Positions 8,518 to 17,029 of a stretch of 64,000 bases of DNA are shown here, one piece after another; position 1 is the first letter of the stretch; the number at the start of each line of letters is the position of its first letter. The notes beneath the pieces were generated by a model that was given only the letters and a program-made list of their open reading frames with translations, had not been told where the DNA came from and did no database searches. The DNA is taken from positions 1 through 64,000 of the forward strand of contig JAQGOE010000129.1 of the NCBI GenBank assembly GCA_028293725.1, read 5' to 3'. Made by a program: the position numbers and the translations under genes. This stretch comes from Gammaproteobacteria bacterium. GTDB taxonomy: Bacteria; Pseudomonadota; Gammaproteobacteria; Steroidobacterales; Steroidobacteraceae.

Positions 8518-9984
8518 ATGCGAATCCTCGAAGAAGCTCTGACCTTCGACGATGTCCTCCTGGTTCCGGCCTACTCGGAAATTCTGCCACGCGAGGTCGA
8601 CCTCTCCACGCGTGTCACACGCAAGATCCGGTTGAACCTGCCGCTTCTTTCAGCGGCAATGGACACTGTCACCGAAGCGCGCCTCGCGATCACCATCGCG
8701 CAGGAAGGCGGCATCGGCATCATCCACAAGAGTATGACCATCGAGGCGCAAGCCCTCGAGGTCGGTCGCGTTAAGAAGTTCGAGAGCGGCGTCATCAAGG
8801 ACCCGATCACGGTCTCTCCTAACATGACGATCCGCGAGGTCTTGGACGTCACGCGCTCGCGCGGCATTTCCGGCGTCCCCGTGGTCGTCGGACGCAAGGC
8901 GGTCGGCATCGTCACGCATCGCGATTTGCGCTTCGAAGAGAAGCTCGATGCGCCGGTGTCCTCGGTCATGACACCTAAAGAGCGACTCATTACGGTGCGC
9001 GAGAACGCGCCGAAGGAAGAGGTACTCGCCCTCCTTCACAAGCACCGCATCGAAAAAGTGCTCGTCATAAACGGTGATCACGAGCTCGTCGGCATGATCA
9101 CGGTGAAAGACTTCCAGAAAGCGACGGAATTCCCGCGCGCTGCGAAGGACGACGGCGGCCGGCTTCGCGTAGGTGCCGCCGTTGGAACGACACCTGACAC
9201 CATGGACCGCGTCGCTGCGCTCCGTGAATCCGGCGTAGATCTCATCGTAGTCGACACCGCGCACGGACACTCACTCGGCGTCATCTCGATGGTCGAGCGG
9301 ATCAAAGCGAAGTGGGGGGACCAGCAGGTCATCGCTGGAAATATCGCCACCGTTGAAGCCGCACGCGCGCTCGTGGACGCGGGCGCGGACGCTGTAAAGG
9401 TCGGCATCGGCCCTGGCTCCATCTGCACGACTCGTATCGTGGCGGGTGTTGGCGTGCCGCAGATCTCGGCGGTCTCGAATGTCGCTGACGCCCTGCGCGA
9501 CACTGATGTTCCCGTCATCTCGGACGGCGGTATTCGGTTCTCCGGTGATGTCGCGAAGGCCATCGTCGCCGGTGCGCACGCGGTGATGATCGGCAGTCTT
9601 TTCGCCGGTACCGAAGAGTCACCCGGCGAGGTCGAGCTCTACCAGGGCGCTTCGTATAAGTCTTATCGTGGCATGGGCTCGTTGGGAGCGATGGCGGAGC
9701 GCCACGGCTCGGCCGACCGCTACTTCCAGGACGCGGCCACCGAGCTCGAGAAGCTCGTGCCGGAGGGTGTTGAAGGTCGCGTGCCCTACAAGGGCAGCGT
9801 CGTATCGATCGTCCACCAGCTCGCGGGCGGCCTGCGGGCGGCGATGGGGTATACGGGAAGCGCGAACATCACTGAAATGCGCACGCGCCCGGTGTTTGTT
9901 CGAATTACGAATGCCGGCATCCGTGAGAGTCACGTCCACGACGTCAGCATCACGAAAGAGGCGCCCAACTACCGGGTGTCGTGA
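8518..9984 (+). CDS. guaB: IMP dehydrogenase
   Basis: A 488-residue protein, the normal length. It begins [23 protein letters not shown], carries a tandem CBS pair (about residues 95-205), and has the catalytic loop [11 protein letters not shown] with the active-site cysteine. The flap ends in the conserved [11 protein letters not shown]. It oxidises IMP to XMP with NAD+, the first committed step to GMP. The stop is 3 bases before guaA, so the pair form an operon with successive pathway steps. The ATG lies in the second copy of a 10-bp tandem duplication (8501-8520) that also creates an out-of-frame ATG at 8508. No strong ribosome-binding site is visible. Confidence 0.97.
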   Translation: MRILEEALTFDDVLLVPAYSEILPREVDLSTRVTRKIRLNLPLLSAAMDTVTEARLAITIAQEGGIGIIHKSMTIEAQALEVGRVKKFESGVIKDPITVSPNMTIREVLDVTRSRGISGVPVVVGRKAVGIVTHRDLRFEEKLDAPVSSVMTPKERLITVRENAPKEEVLALLHKHRIEKVLVINGDHELVGMITVKDFQKATEFPRAAKDDGGRLRVGAAVGTTPDTMDRVAALRESGVDLIVVDTAHGHSLGVISMVERIKAKWGDQQVIAGNIATVEAARALVDAGADAVKVGIGPGSICTTRIVAGVGVPQISAVSNVADALRDTDVPVISDGGIRFSGDVAKAIVAGAHAVMIGSLFAGTEESPGEVELYQGASYKSYRGMGSLGAMAERHGSADRYFQDAATELEKLVPEGVEGRVPYKGSVVSIVHQLAGGLRAAMGYTGSANITEMRTRPVFVRITNAGIRESHVHDVSITKEAPNYRVS

Positions 9985-9987
9985 ACG

Positions 9988-11601
9988 ATGGCGAGTGTTG
10001 CACGACCGACCCCTTCGACAGTCTCTCATGCGGATATCCACGCCCACCGCATCCTGATCCTCGACTTCGGTGCGCAGTACACGCAACTCATCGCGCGACG
10101 CGTGCGTGAGTTCGGTGTGTATTGCGAGATTCATCCCTGGGATATCACCGACGAAGAAGTTCTCGCGTTCAAGCCGCGTGGCGTGATCCTCTCGGGTGGC
10201 CCCGAATCCGTCACGGATGAGCAGCCGCCTAAGGCGCCCCCCGTTGTCTTCACGCTAGGCGTGCCGGTCCTGGGCATTTGCTACGGCATGCAGACCATGG
10301 CGCAGCAACTCGGTGGCCGCGTCGCGGCGTCCACGGAGCGTGAGTTCGGCTACGCCGAGGTCACCGTGACGGGGGCGTGCAGGCTGTTGGACGACATCCA
10401 GGACCGCCGCAACGCGAACGGCCGTTCCGTGCTCGATGTCTGGATGAGCCACGGTGACCGGGTTGACGCTCTGCCCGCCGGGTTCGTCGCCACAGCTTCG
10501 AGCGGCACCATTCCTTTCGCTGCCATGAGCGACGAAAGCCGCCGCTTCTACGGCGTGCAGTTTCATCCCGAAGTCACGCACACGACACAGGGAAGCCGAC
10601 TGTTGGAGCGGTTCGTGCGCGAGATCGCTGGCAGCGACGCACTCTGGAGCGTCGGCAACATCATCGAGGATGCGATCGGACGCGTCCGCGAGCAGGTCGG
10701 CACCGGCAAAGTACTGTTGGGGCTCTCAGGCGGCGTCGACTCATCGGTGGTCGCCGCCCTCCTCCACCGCGCGATCGGAAGCCAGCTCGTGTGCGTCTTT
10801 GTCGATCATGGCTTGCTGCGGTTGAATGAAGGCAACCAGGTCATGAGCACGTTTGCCGAGCACCTTGGAGTGCGAGTCATTCGTGTCGACGCCGAGGCTC
10901 GCTTCCTCTCGGCGCTCGCAGGCGTCTCGGACCCGGAAGCGAAGCGCAAGATCATTGGGCGATTGTTTGTTGAGGTCTTCGACGAGGAAGCAAAAAAGAT
11001 CAGCGGCGTGCAGTTCCTTGCGCAAGGCACGATCTATCCGGACGTCATCGAGTCCGCGGGCAGCCGCACGGGCAAGGCTCACGTGATCAAATCCCACCAT
11101 AATGTCGGTGGGCTTCCCGAGAAGATGAATCTGAAGCTCGTCGAGCCGTTGCGCGAGCTTTTCAAGGACGAAGTACGTCAACTCGGTGTCGAGTTGGGTC
11201 TGCCCCGCGAGATGGTCTACCGCCATCCCTTCCCGGGCCCCGGCCTCGGCGTCCGCATCCTCGGCGAAGTCCGCAAGGAATTCGCCGACCTCCTCCGCCG
11301 CGCCGACGCCATCTTCATCGACGAGCTCCGCAAGCACGACCTGTACGATCGCACGAGCCAGGCGTTCGCCGTGTTCCTCCCCGTACGCTCCGTCGGCGTC
11401 ATGGGCGACGGCCGCCGCTACGATTACGTCGTGGCACTACGTGCAGTCGAAACAATCGATTTCATGACGGCCCACTGGGCCAAGCTCCCCTACGAATTCC
11501 TCGCGCACGTTTCGCTACGCATCGTGAACGAAGTCGCCGGCATCTCCCGTGTCGTCTACGACATCTCTGGGAAGCCGCCTGCGACGATAGAGTGGGAATG
11601 A
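9988..11601 (+). CDS. guaA: GMP synthase (glutamine-hydrolysing)
   Basis: A 537-residue two-domain enzyme. The class I glutamine amidotransferase domain has [18 protein letters not shown], the nucleophile cysteine in GICYGMQ (about residue 97) and QFHPEVTHT. The ATP pyrophosphatase domain begins with the PP-loop [11 protein letters not shown], and the C-terminal dimerisation domain ends in PPATIEWE, as in E. coli GuaA. It aminates XMP to GMP. It follows guaB after 3 bases. A short extension (about 18 residues) precedes the first conserved strand. Beyond its stop, a remnant of an unrelated gene begins on the other strand. Confidence 0.97.
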   Translation: MASVARPTPSTVSHADIHAHRILILDFGAQYTQLIARRVREFGVYCEIHPWDITDEEVLAFKPRGVILSGGPESVTDEQPPKAPPVVFTLGVPVLGICYGMQTMAQQLGGRVAASTEREFGYAEVTVTGACRLLDDIQDRRNANGRSVLDVWMSHGDRVDALPAGFVATASSGTIPFAAMSDESRRFYGVQFHPEVTHTTQGSRLLERFVREIAGSDALWSVGNIIEDAIGRVREQVGTGKVLLGLSGGVDSSVVAALLHRAIGSQLVCVFVDHGLLRLNEGNQVMSTFAEHLGVRVIRVDAEARFLSALAGVSDPEAKRKIIGRLFVEVFDEEAKKISGVQFLAQGTIYPDVIESAGSRTGKAHVIKSHHNVGGLPEKMNLKLVEPLRELFKDEVRQLGVELGLPREMVYRHPFPGPGLGVRILGEVRKEFADLLRRADAIFIDELRKHDLYDRTSQAFAVFLPVRSVGVMGDGRRYDYVVALRAVETIDFMTAHWAKLPYEFLAHVSLRIVNEVAGISRVVYDISGKPPATIEWE

Positions 11602-11823
11602 TTCAGTGCGCTGCTTGCAGCCCGGAATGAACACGATCGGCGGTTTATCAGTCATGCGGCCGGCAACGAGGTAATGGATGCGGGCCCCGTCGCCCGATGT
11701 GAAGAAAGCATCGTGAATGGCCGGCAGATCTGCGTTTCCTTCCTCCGGGCGGGCTTCGATATCAAGAAGAATGGTAGAAATGGCGTCGTGCGAGATCAGG
11801 ATCTTTTCTCCTGAGCCCGCCCG
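11602..11823 (-). pseudogene. Remnant of an alpha/beta hydrolase gene
   Basis: The minus strand from 11823 to about 11602 is open for 74 codons. It includes DAFFTSGDGARIHYLVAG and PPIVFIPGC, a typical start of an alpha/beta hydrolase (first strands up to the oxyanion-hole region). There is no ATG before the conserved part, a stop precedes it at 11824-11826, and similarity ends where guaA begins, so the catalytic serine and the rest are missing. The fragment cannot encode an active enzyme. It looks like what remained after a deletion or insertion joined it to the guaA 3' end. Assignment rests on a short stretch. Confidence 0.5.
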
Positions 11824-11878
11824 TTACCGTATCGTCGAGCACAGCATTGGGAGTGAATACGCTCCGGCAGGCTTTCCG

Positions 11879-12448
11879 CTAGACGGCTGCGTAGCGCGTC
11901 ATGACAATGCCGCCGCCGAATTGCTGGCACTCGGCGAGCGACAGCTGTGATTTGGCGCCGTCCGGAAACAGTCGCTTTCCCGCGCCCAGAATCGTCGGAT
12001 AAATCATCAACCGATATTCATCGACGAGGCTGTGAGGGGCCAGTTGATGAACGATCGATGCGCTGCCGAAGATCAGAATTTCGCCATCGCCTTCGGCCCT
12101 CAGGGCTTTCGCCGCTGCGGCCAGATCGCCGTTCCAGATCGTTGTTTGGCCCCAACTCGCGCTCTTCAGCGTGCTCGATGCCATGTACTTGGGCAGCGTG
12201 TTTATGCGGTCGGCATAGCCGGACTCATCCTTGATGTGAGGCCAAGCCGCCGCGAAGGCCTCATAGGTCGCGCGCCCGAAGATCAACGCGTCGGCGGCGA
12301 ACAGTTCTTTTTGCTTGAACCTGTCGCCTTCGGGACCGCGGCTGAATGGTCCCGTCCAGTTGCCAAGACCTGAGTTTTCCATTCCGACGGGATCCTCAAT
12401 CACACCGTCCAGGGAAATATATTCCGTCACCACGATCTTCTTCGCCAT
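11879..12448 (-). CDS. Dihydrofolate-reductase-like (RibD C-terminal domain) family protein
   Basis: About 189 residues from the ATG at 12448, preceded by a clear GGAGAG site. It has the RibD_C/DHFR-like fold: KKIVVTEYISLDGVIEDP at the start, LFAADALIFGRATYEAFAAAWP, then GEILIFGSASIVHQLAPHSLVDEYRLMIYPTILGAGKRLF as separate conserved stretches. These small stand-alone proteins bind NADPH and are annotated as putative reductases; substrates are mostly unknown. It heads away from the AraC-type regulator with the VOC gene next to it on the same strand, so the two may share regulation. Confidence 0.85.
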   Translation of the reverse strand: MAKKIVVTEYISLDGVIEDPVGMENSGLGNWTGPFSRGPEGDRFKQKELFAADALIFGRATYEAFAAAWPHIKDESGYADRINTLPKYMASSTLKSASWGQTTIWNGDLAAAAKALRAEGDGEILIFGSASIVHQLAPHSLVDEYRLMIYPTILGAGKRLFPDGAKSQLSLAECQQFGGGIVMTRYAAV

Positions 12449-12567
12449 ATCGCTCTCCATTGTTGTGATCATAAGACGAGCGATCGGCGTCTGCGCCGAC
12501 ACGGCCGCTTCGGTTAATTTCCAAGGAGCGACGCCTGTGTGCACCCGCTGGATAGTGGTTGCATCTG

Positions 12568-12990
12568 TCAGTCGTCGGGAAGGAGTGCCGGGTTCCAGGC
12601 GACTTCCCACATGTGGCCGTCGGGGTCCTGGAAATAGCCCGCGTAGCCGCCCCAGAACGTCTTTCGAGCCGGTTTGATGATGTCGGCGCCGGCGGCCTCG
12701 GCCTGCTTCATAATGGCATCGACTTCCTCAGTGGAGCGGACGTTGTGGCCAATGCTGAATTCGGTGGGACTTCTGTCAGACCTCGCGATCCCGGCGTCGA
12801 TCGCAAGGTCGCCCCGCGGGAAGACGGCAAGCTTCAGCCCGGACTGCAGATCGAAGAAGGCGACGGCACCGTGCTCGAATTCCTTCCCCACAATGCCTTC
12901 GGTCGGAAAGCCCAGACCGTCCCGATAGAATTGGACGGCTCGTTCCAGGTCGTCGACGCCAAGCGTGAGCATCGTGATGCGCGGCTTCAT
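12568..12990 (-). CDS. VOC family (glyoxalase/bleomycin-resistance-like) protein
   Basis: About 140 residues from the ATG at 12990, preceded by GGAG six bases upstream. MLTLGVDDLERAVQFYRDGLGFP is the standard first beta-alpha-beta unit, and GYAGYFQDPDGHMWEVAWNP the second, with the glutamate of WEV in the usual metal-ligand position. VOC proteins include glyoxalases, dioxygenases and antibiotic-binding proteins, and this one cannot be assigned more closely. It is divergent from the AraC-type gene at 13295, with a palindromic candidate operator between them. Confidence 0.88.
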   Translation of the reverse strand: MKPRITMLTLGVDDLERAVQFYRDGLGFPTEGIVGKEFEHGAVAFFDLQSGLKLAVFPRGDLAIDAGIARSDRSPTEFSIGHNVRSTEEVDAIMKQAEAAGADIIKPARKTFWGGYAGYFQDPDGHMWEVAWNPALLPDD

Positions 12991-13294
12991 GCTGTTCTCC
13001 GCTCTTGAAGAATTCGATTTTGTGCGAACAGGTGCAGCGGCGGAGCAACTCGGCCACGCAAAGGCCACCAACAATGAGCTCATCATTGGTGTGAGTTGCT
13101 TTCGAGTGATCCGATCTTCGCGCCGCAACAACCCGTTATCCTCCACCACGAAAGGTGCGTTCGGGATTGCCCAGCCGCTGATCCGCGCTACATCCAATAT
13201 TCTTATTGGGAGCCCCCGGGCTGGTCTTGATCAAAACGGCCAACTGGTGCCCAATCGGCGAGAGTTTCCGGCCGGCGGAGAGAACGGAGGACCG
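12991..13294. other. Divergent intergenic region between VOC gene and AraC-type regulator
   Basis: This 304-base stretch has no gene I can support. The AraC frame is open through it but begins convincingly only at the ATG at 13295. It should hold both promoters. The one clear structure is the 26-bp palindrome listed separately. Confidence 0.5.
13066..13091. promoter_or_regulatory. 26-bp palindrome, candidate operator
   Basis: An imperfect palindrome with arms matching at 11 of 13 positions, around the perfect core ATGAGCTCAT and with outer arms CACCAA/TTGGTG. It lies 75 bases upstream of the VOC start and about 200 bases upstream of the AraC-type start, where a shared operator is expected. 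The binding protein is not known. Confidence 0.4.
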
Positions 13295-14038
13295 ATGCTT
13301 GCTCGGCAGGCGGGAACGTATAGCGAACATGGTGTCAGCCACCCGTTGCGGGACCACTTCTCGTGCGTCTGGGTAAACCGGCTGTCGCAGTCCGGTGGAG
13401 CTCCGTTCGTAGTTATTCCGGACGGCGCCATTGACCTGCAGTGGGTTGCCGGACGGTGGCGCGTGGCCGGGCCGGACCGCCAGCCAATGACCGAGCAGCT
13501 TCCGGCCGGAGCGGTCGTGGTTGGCTTTCGATTCCAGCCCGGAAGCGCCTCGGCGTGGTTGAGCGCCGCAGCGTCGGAGTTTTGCGGCCAAAGGGTGTGG
13601 CTGGAGGATGTTTGGGGACGAGCCGGCCGCGAGGCCGACATGCTGACGACGGCGCTCGGCCCAGATCCTCTGATTGATGCTCTTGAAGGCATGCTGAGCC
13701 AATGGGCAGCATCGAAGCCCCTGCCGAACGCAGAGATGACGATGGCGTACCGGCTGCTCGCCGAGGGGCCGGCGCCAGAGCAATATGTGGTGCCCCGGCT
13801 TATGGCTGAACTCGGTCTTAGCGAGCGCACCCTGCGCCGGCGCTTTGAAGACGCATTTGGTTACGGGCCAAAGACACTCGACCGCATTCTGCGGTTTCAG
13901 CGCTACCTCAGTTCCGGGCATGGCCTCGATCCTGGTACAGCGGCGCGCCGGGCCGCGGCGGCGGGCTATGCTGACCAGTCTCACCTTGTGCGAGAGTGTC
14001 GTCGCCTCGCGCTTCGCACGCCGGGTCAACTGCCCTGA
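13295..14038 (+). CDS. AraC family transcriptional regulator
   Basis: A 247-residue protein from the ATG at 13295, preceded by GGAGG with four bases spacing. The C-terminal third is an AraC double helix-turn-helix (LMAELGLSERTLRRRFEDAF, then a second helix pair ending near DQSHLVRECRRLALRTPGQL). The N-terminal part (PLRDHFSCVWVNRL, PFVVIPDGAIDLQWV, AGAVVVGFRFQPG) resembles the effector domain of the group that often sits beside small reductases and VOC proteins. It probably regulates the divergent VOC gene and possibly the RibD_C gene; this is inferred from position. Confidence 0.88.
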   Translation: MLARQAGTYSEHGVSHPLRDHFSCVWVNRLSQSGGAPFVVIPDGAIDLQWVAGRWRVAGPDRQPMTEQLPAGAVVVGFRFQPGSASAWLSAAASEFCGQRVWLEDVWGRAGREADMLTTALGPDPLIDALEGMLSQWAASKPLPNAEMTMAYRLLAEGPAPEQYVVPRLMAELGLSERTLRRRFEDAFGYGPKTLDRILRFQRYLSSGHGLDPGTAARRAAAAGYADQSHLVRECRRLALRTPGQLP

Positions 14039-14072
14039 CGGAAACGGACCGCGATCTTCAGAGTCGAAAGCG

Positions 14073-14627
14073 TCATGGCTGAACCTGCGCGCCCTTTATC
14101 CGCGTGTCTGTCGCGATCCAGTTGGTCTCCCATGATTTTCCTCCGTCGTCCGAATACGCCTGCTCGAAATGGCATGAGTTCGCGGTGAAGTTCGAGATCG
14201 TGAAGCGGACGCGAATCGGTTTTCCGTTGAAAGCCTCGGAATCGTAGAATTCGCCGCGGCCGTTCCGGAATGCGCCGATCGTTGGTGGCGGCGAGATCGC
14301 CCCGATCTTGCTGTTCGCGAAATTCAGACTCCACTGGTGCGCTTCGGGATCGTAGAGCCGCAGCGATAGCGCCTCGATCTGCCCGGCGGGTCCGCGGACT
14401 TCGAGCTCCACCAGATTTGCGCGGCCGTTCCAGATCTTTCGAACGACTGTCGTGCCGTCATAGACGACCCAGGTCTTGGACCCCGAGAGGGGATGAACGA
14501 GGCGAGACAGATGGGTCTTCCAGGTGCCGATCTCAAAATCGAAATCATGCTGTCCGTCCCGTTCCGCGTGAGCCGGTGCCACGGAGACTGTCGCAAGCAG
14601 GGCGACAAGAGAGGTCACCTTCTTCAT
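14073..14627 (-). CDS. Exported protein of unnamed family, paralogue 3 of 3
   Basis: A 184-residue protein with a signal peptide (MKKVTSLVALLATVSVAPAHA). The mature part begins HDFDFEIGTWKTHLSRL and contains WVVYDGTTVVRKIW, LSLRLYDPEAHQWSLNFAN and CHFEQAYSDDGGKSWETNW. I know this as a conserved beta-rich hypothetical family but cannot give it a function. It is the last of three adjacent paralogues on the same strand, starting 5 bases after the stop of the middle one. The first and third copies resemble each other more than the middle one. Confidence 0.75.
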   Translation of the reverse strand: MKKVTSLVALLATVSVAPAHAERDGQHDFDFEIGTWKTHLSRLVHPLSGSKTWVVYDGTTVVRKIWNGRANLVELEVRGPAGQIEALSLRLYDPEAHQWSLNFANSKIGAISPPPTIGAFRNGRGEFYDSEAFNGKPIRVRFTISNFTANSCHFEQAYSDDGGKSWETNWIATDTRIKGAQVQP

Positions 14628-14632
14628 GTTGG

Positions 14633-15172
14633 TTATGATTTCTGACGCGTCAGGTCGGCCATGAAATTCGATACCCAGGTCTTCCCGAAATCGGCGGAGA
14701 AGGACTGTTCGAAGCGGTAGCTGTCGGGCCCGGTCGGTGACCATACCTGGCGCACCAGCATGGTGCGTCCCTTGTAAGAATCCTGCCCCATGAACGTGCC
14801 CACGCCATCATGGAATTCGCCGATTGCCGGCGCACCGACCGCTCCGCCCTGCGGGAAATAGAGATTCCACTGGTGAGTCGTCTTGTCATAGAAGAACAGG
14901 TTCAGCACCTGAAGATGGCTTGGCCCATCGGCCTCGATCGTTTCGACGTCGGCGTAACCATCCAGGATTTTCCGGGTGATCTTTATCCCATCATAGGTGA
15001 CCCACTTCGTCGGCTCCGCGAAGGGATCGGGCACACGGCGAATGTGGGTGTGGAACGTGCCGACCGCGAAATCGAAATCGTGAATGCCATCGTTAAGCGG
15101 TGCGAGTGGCGCGGCCCGCGCGAAGGCCGGCGCGGTGACAAATATCGCCAGAGCGAGTGTAATGCGCATCAT
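14633..15172 (-). CDS. Exported protein of unnamed family, paralogue 2 of 3
   Basis: About 179 residues with a signal peptide (MMRITLALAIFVTAPAFARA). It shares the framework HDFDFAVGTFHTHIRRV, WVTYDGIKITRKILDG, LNLFFYDKTTHQWNLYF and YRFEQSFSADFGKTWVSNFMADL with its neighbours but is the most divergent of the three. Its ATG overlaps the stop of the upstream paralogue as ATGA, so the genes are translationally coupled. Function unknown; periplasmic location inferred. Confidence 0.75.
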   Translation of the reverse strand: MMRITLALAIFVTAPAFARAAPLAPLNDGIHDFDFAVGTFHTHIRRVPDPFAEPTKWVTYDGIKITRKILDGYADVETIEADGPSHLQVLNLFFYDKTTHQWNLYFPQGGAVGAPAIGEFHDGVGTFMGQDSYKGRTMLVRQVWSPTGPDSYRFEQSFSADFGKTWVSNFMADLTRQKS

Positions 15173-15759
15173 TGTGCCTGGCCTTTCGTGCGTGTGTAAT
15201 TGTTGACCCAGTTCAGCTCCCACGTGCGGCCCCCGTCATCGGAGAAATACTGCTCGGACGAGGCATGATCCGCGTCCTGCTCTCGCGAGATGAAGCGCAC
15301 GAGAATGCTGCGCCCGTTCAAAGTGTCGGGGCCTTCGAACTCGATGCCGCCATCGCGCAGTTCGCCATAGAGCGGGATCCCGAATGTCCCGTTGCCCGCA
15401 CTCATGAAGTTGAGGCTCCATTGCTGCGCGTTCGAGTCGTAGAGCCTGAGCGCGATGAAGTGCAGATGTCCTGCGGCGCCGTCCTCTTTCACCTCGGCGA
15501 CATTGGCTTTTCCGCCCCGGGTGGATGTGACGGTCTTGGTGCCGTCATACGTCACCCAGTCGTTCGCGTGCGCGAGCGGGTGCATCAGGCGCTTGGTGTG
15601 GATCGTCCACGTACCGACCTCGGAATCGAAATCGCGGCTTCCGTCGCGGGGCGGCGGCGGAGCGGATGGCGGGCTCTGGGCTAGCGCCGCGATCGGCGCC
15701 AGAAGGAGGACCGTGGCTACAACAAGTAGGTGGAGGCGCTGGCGGAATTTTTGGATCAT
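15169..15759 (-). CDS. Exported protein of unnamed family, paralogue 1 of 3
   Basis: A 196-residue protein with a signal peptide ending at LAPIAALAQ, followed by a short proline-rich linker. The mature domain begins SRDFDSEVGTWTIHTKRL and includes WVTYDGTKTVTSTRGG, IALRLYDSNAQQWSLNFMS and DDGGRTWELNWVNNYTRTKG. It is first in the three-gene unit and overlaps the next start. Just upstream on the opposite strand is a remnant of a MocR-type regulator, which may once have controlled the unit. Confidence 0.75.
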   Translation of the reverse strand: MIQKFRQRLHLLVVATVLLLAPIAALAQSPPSAPPPPRDGSRDFDSEVGTWTIHTKRLMHPLAHANDWVTYDGTKTVTSTRGGKANVAEVKEDGAAGHLHFIALRLYDSNAQQWSLNFMSAGNGTFGIPLYGELRDGGIEFEGPDTLNGRSILVRFISREQDADHASSEQYFSDDGGRTWELNWVNNYTRTKGQAQ

Positions 15760-15890
15760 CGGTGGCCTTTGAACGCGAAGGGAGGCGGCGAGCGCGCCTC
15801 GGGACGCCAGGATTTACTCAGAGGCGGCCCTTCCACTAAAGGGCCACTTAGGTAAAATTTGCTGGGCCACTCATCTTGAAGCGCGCCGGA

Positions 15891-16040
15891 ATGGATCCGA
15901 TCTTCGAACCCCAGTTCAGCCGACCGACGAAGGGGGGCGCGCGACGCCGCGCAGGCCGTGTTCGGTCAGCTGCGCGACGCGATCGCCGAGGGGCGGCTAG
16001 CCCCTCCTCCGGGCGTACTACCATCAGAAGTCCTCGGTGA
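15891..16040 (+). pseudogene. Frameshifted remnant of a MocR/PdxR-type (GntR-aminotransferase) regulator
   Basis: From the ATG at 15891 the frame reads MDPIFEPQFSRPTKG, a common start for MocR-type regulators. One frame further on, after the run of six G at 15932-15937, it continues ARDAAQAVFGQLRDAIAEGRLAP, listed here as two parts: ARDAAQAVFGQLRDAIA and EGRLAP. This is the first helix of a GntR-type winged helix. A single extra base in the G run would explain the shift. The recognition helix and aminotransferase domain are not found intact, so the gene is dead. It is divergent from the three exported paralogues. Confidence 0.55.
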
Positions 16041-16315
16041 AGGACGGCAGGAATGTCCGCTCCCGTTGTTCTGATCGTCTGCTTTGGAGCAGATGATCTG
16101 TCTGTGAGGGGTCGAAAGTACCAGGTGGCCGAACTACCGCAGCCAGCCAGGAGCGGCCGCTGCCGGCGTCGATGGGCTACGGCAATGCGGCCGTTCGCGG
16201 CGGATTGCGAGGAGCGCAATGGCTGAAGTCCGCAGCTTCAGCGATGCGCTAAGTGCGGCCAATCGTGCGCGAGTCCGGGCGAACGACAGACAGTATGAGG
16301 TATCTCTCTGGCGGC

Positions 16316-16393
16316 GCTGTCAGGACGCTGACAACTTTTGGACGATCGTCCGAATTGGGACGATCTTCCAAAACCTGTCAGGAGTCTGACAGC
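16316..16393. repeat. 78-bp imperfect palindrome with nested inverted repeats
   Basis: The two 39-base arms match at about 31 positions around a central AATT. Each outer part is itself an inverted repeat (GTCAG/CTGAC with a four-base centre), and the inner part contains GGACGATCGTCC. Inner arms run TTTTGGA.GATC / GATC.TCCAAAA. It could be a paired operator, a strong hairpin or the body of a small mobile element. No intact gene lies within 200 bases on either side. Confidence 0.6.
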
Positions 16394-16604
16394 GGCTGGC
16401 AGGGGTAGTACCTCGTGCTCCCTTTTCTGAAGGCGAGGATTCACCAGATACCGACTACGGTAACAGCTCGTGTGCTCGAACCACCGACGCGTCACTAGCG
16501 TTGGCCGCCTGAAAGCCGGCAATTTCTCACGTGGAAAGCAGCTATCGATTGACGGAAAGGATATCGCGGGAGGACATTTCCGAGCACAGCGATCTAGGGG
16601 CCCC

Positions 16605-16901
16605 ATGAAGACCCTTTGGCCGACTGTCGACCCATCGTCTCCGGGGATTGCTCGAAAGGCGCGTCAATATGAAATGAAGCTGCGGAGGGCATTAGCCATC
16701 GCTGCGAGAAGGAATTCACCTGGCGATCTGCGGATGACGGAGCTGTATGCCGGAGCCACCGTCGAGGGTGTTGACTCGAAGGTTCGGATGAAGAAGGCCA
16801 CGGTTACCTTTTCAACTGCGCCATTTCGAGGTGGCTTACACCAAATCTACGACTGGGCAAACTTGGAGGAAACCACGGTGATCGAGCTTGCGGAGGTCTG
16901 A
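16605..16901 (+). CDS. Hypothetical protein
   Basis: A 98-residue frame starting at ATG 16605, with AGGGG four bases upstream. The protein has a basic first half (KARQYEMKLRRALAIAARR) and a beta-like second half ending LEETTVIELAEV. I recognise no domain, signal peptide or membrane segment. Codon third positions are less GC-rich than in the neighbours, which suggests transfer or non-coding DNA. It stands alone, so the call as a gene is tentative. Confidence 0.35.
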   Translation: MKTLWPTVDPSSPGIARKARQYEMKLRRALAIAARRNSPGDLRMTELYAGATVEGVDSKVRMKKATVTFSTAPFRGGLHQIYDWANLEETTVIELAEV

Positions 16902-17029
16902 TAAGGGAAGATAACCCCTCTGCCGTACGACTAACGGGCCATGAGCAGCCGGTAGGCTCGACCGACCAGTTCACAATTCCGGATTTTCGCACGGCAACCG
17001 CAAGTCGCCCATATCGTTGGGCGCGGGCC

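Larger units (their letters stand above)
15760..16604. other. 845-base region without an intact gene
   Basis: Only gene debris and repeats are visible: the MocR-like remnant near 15891-16040, a possible further piece near 16165-16235 (GYGNAAVRGGLR resembles the aminotransferase start of MocR proteins), and the 78-bp imperfect palindrome at 16316-16393. The only long frame here (15848-16219, minus) has no recognisable protein features. Confidence 0.6.

Noticed and set aside
16430..16510. tRNA-like stretch with GTGCTCGAACC
   Set aside because: No acceptor stem or anticodon arm can be formed around it.
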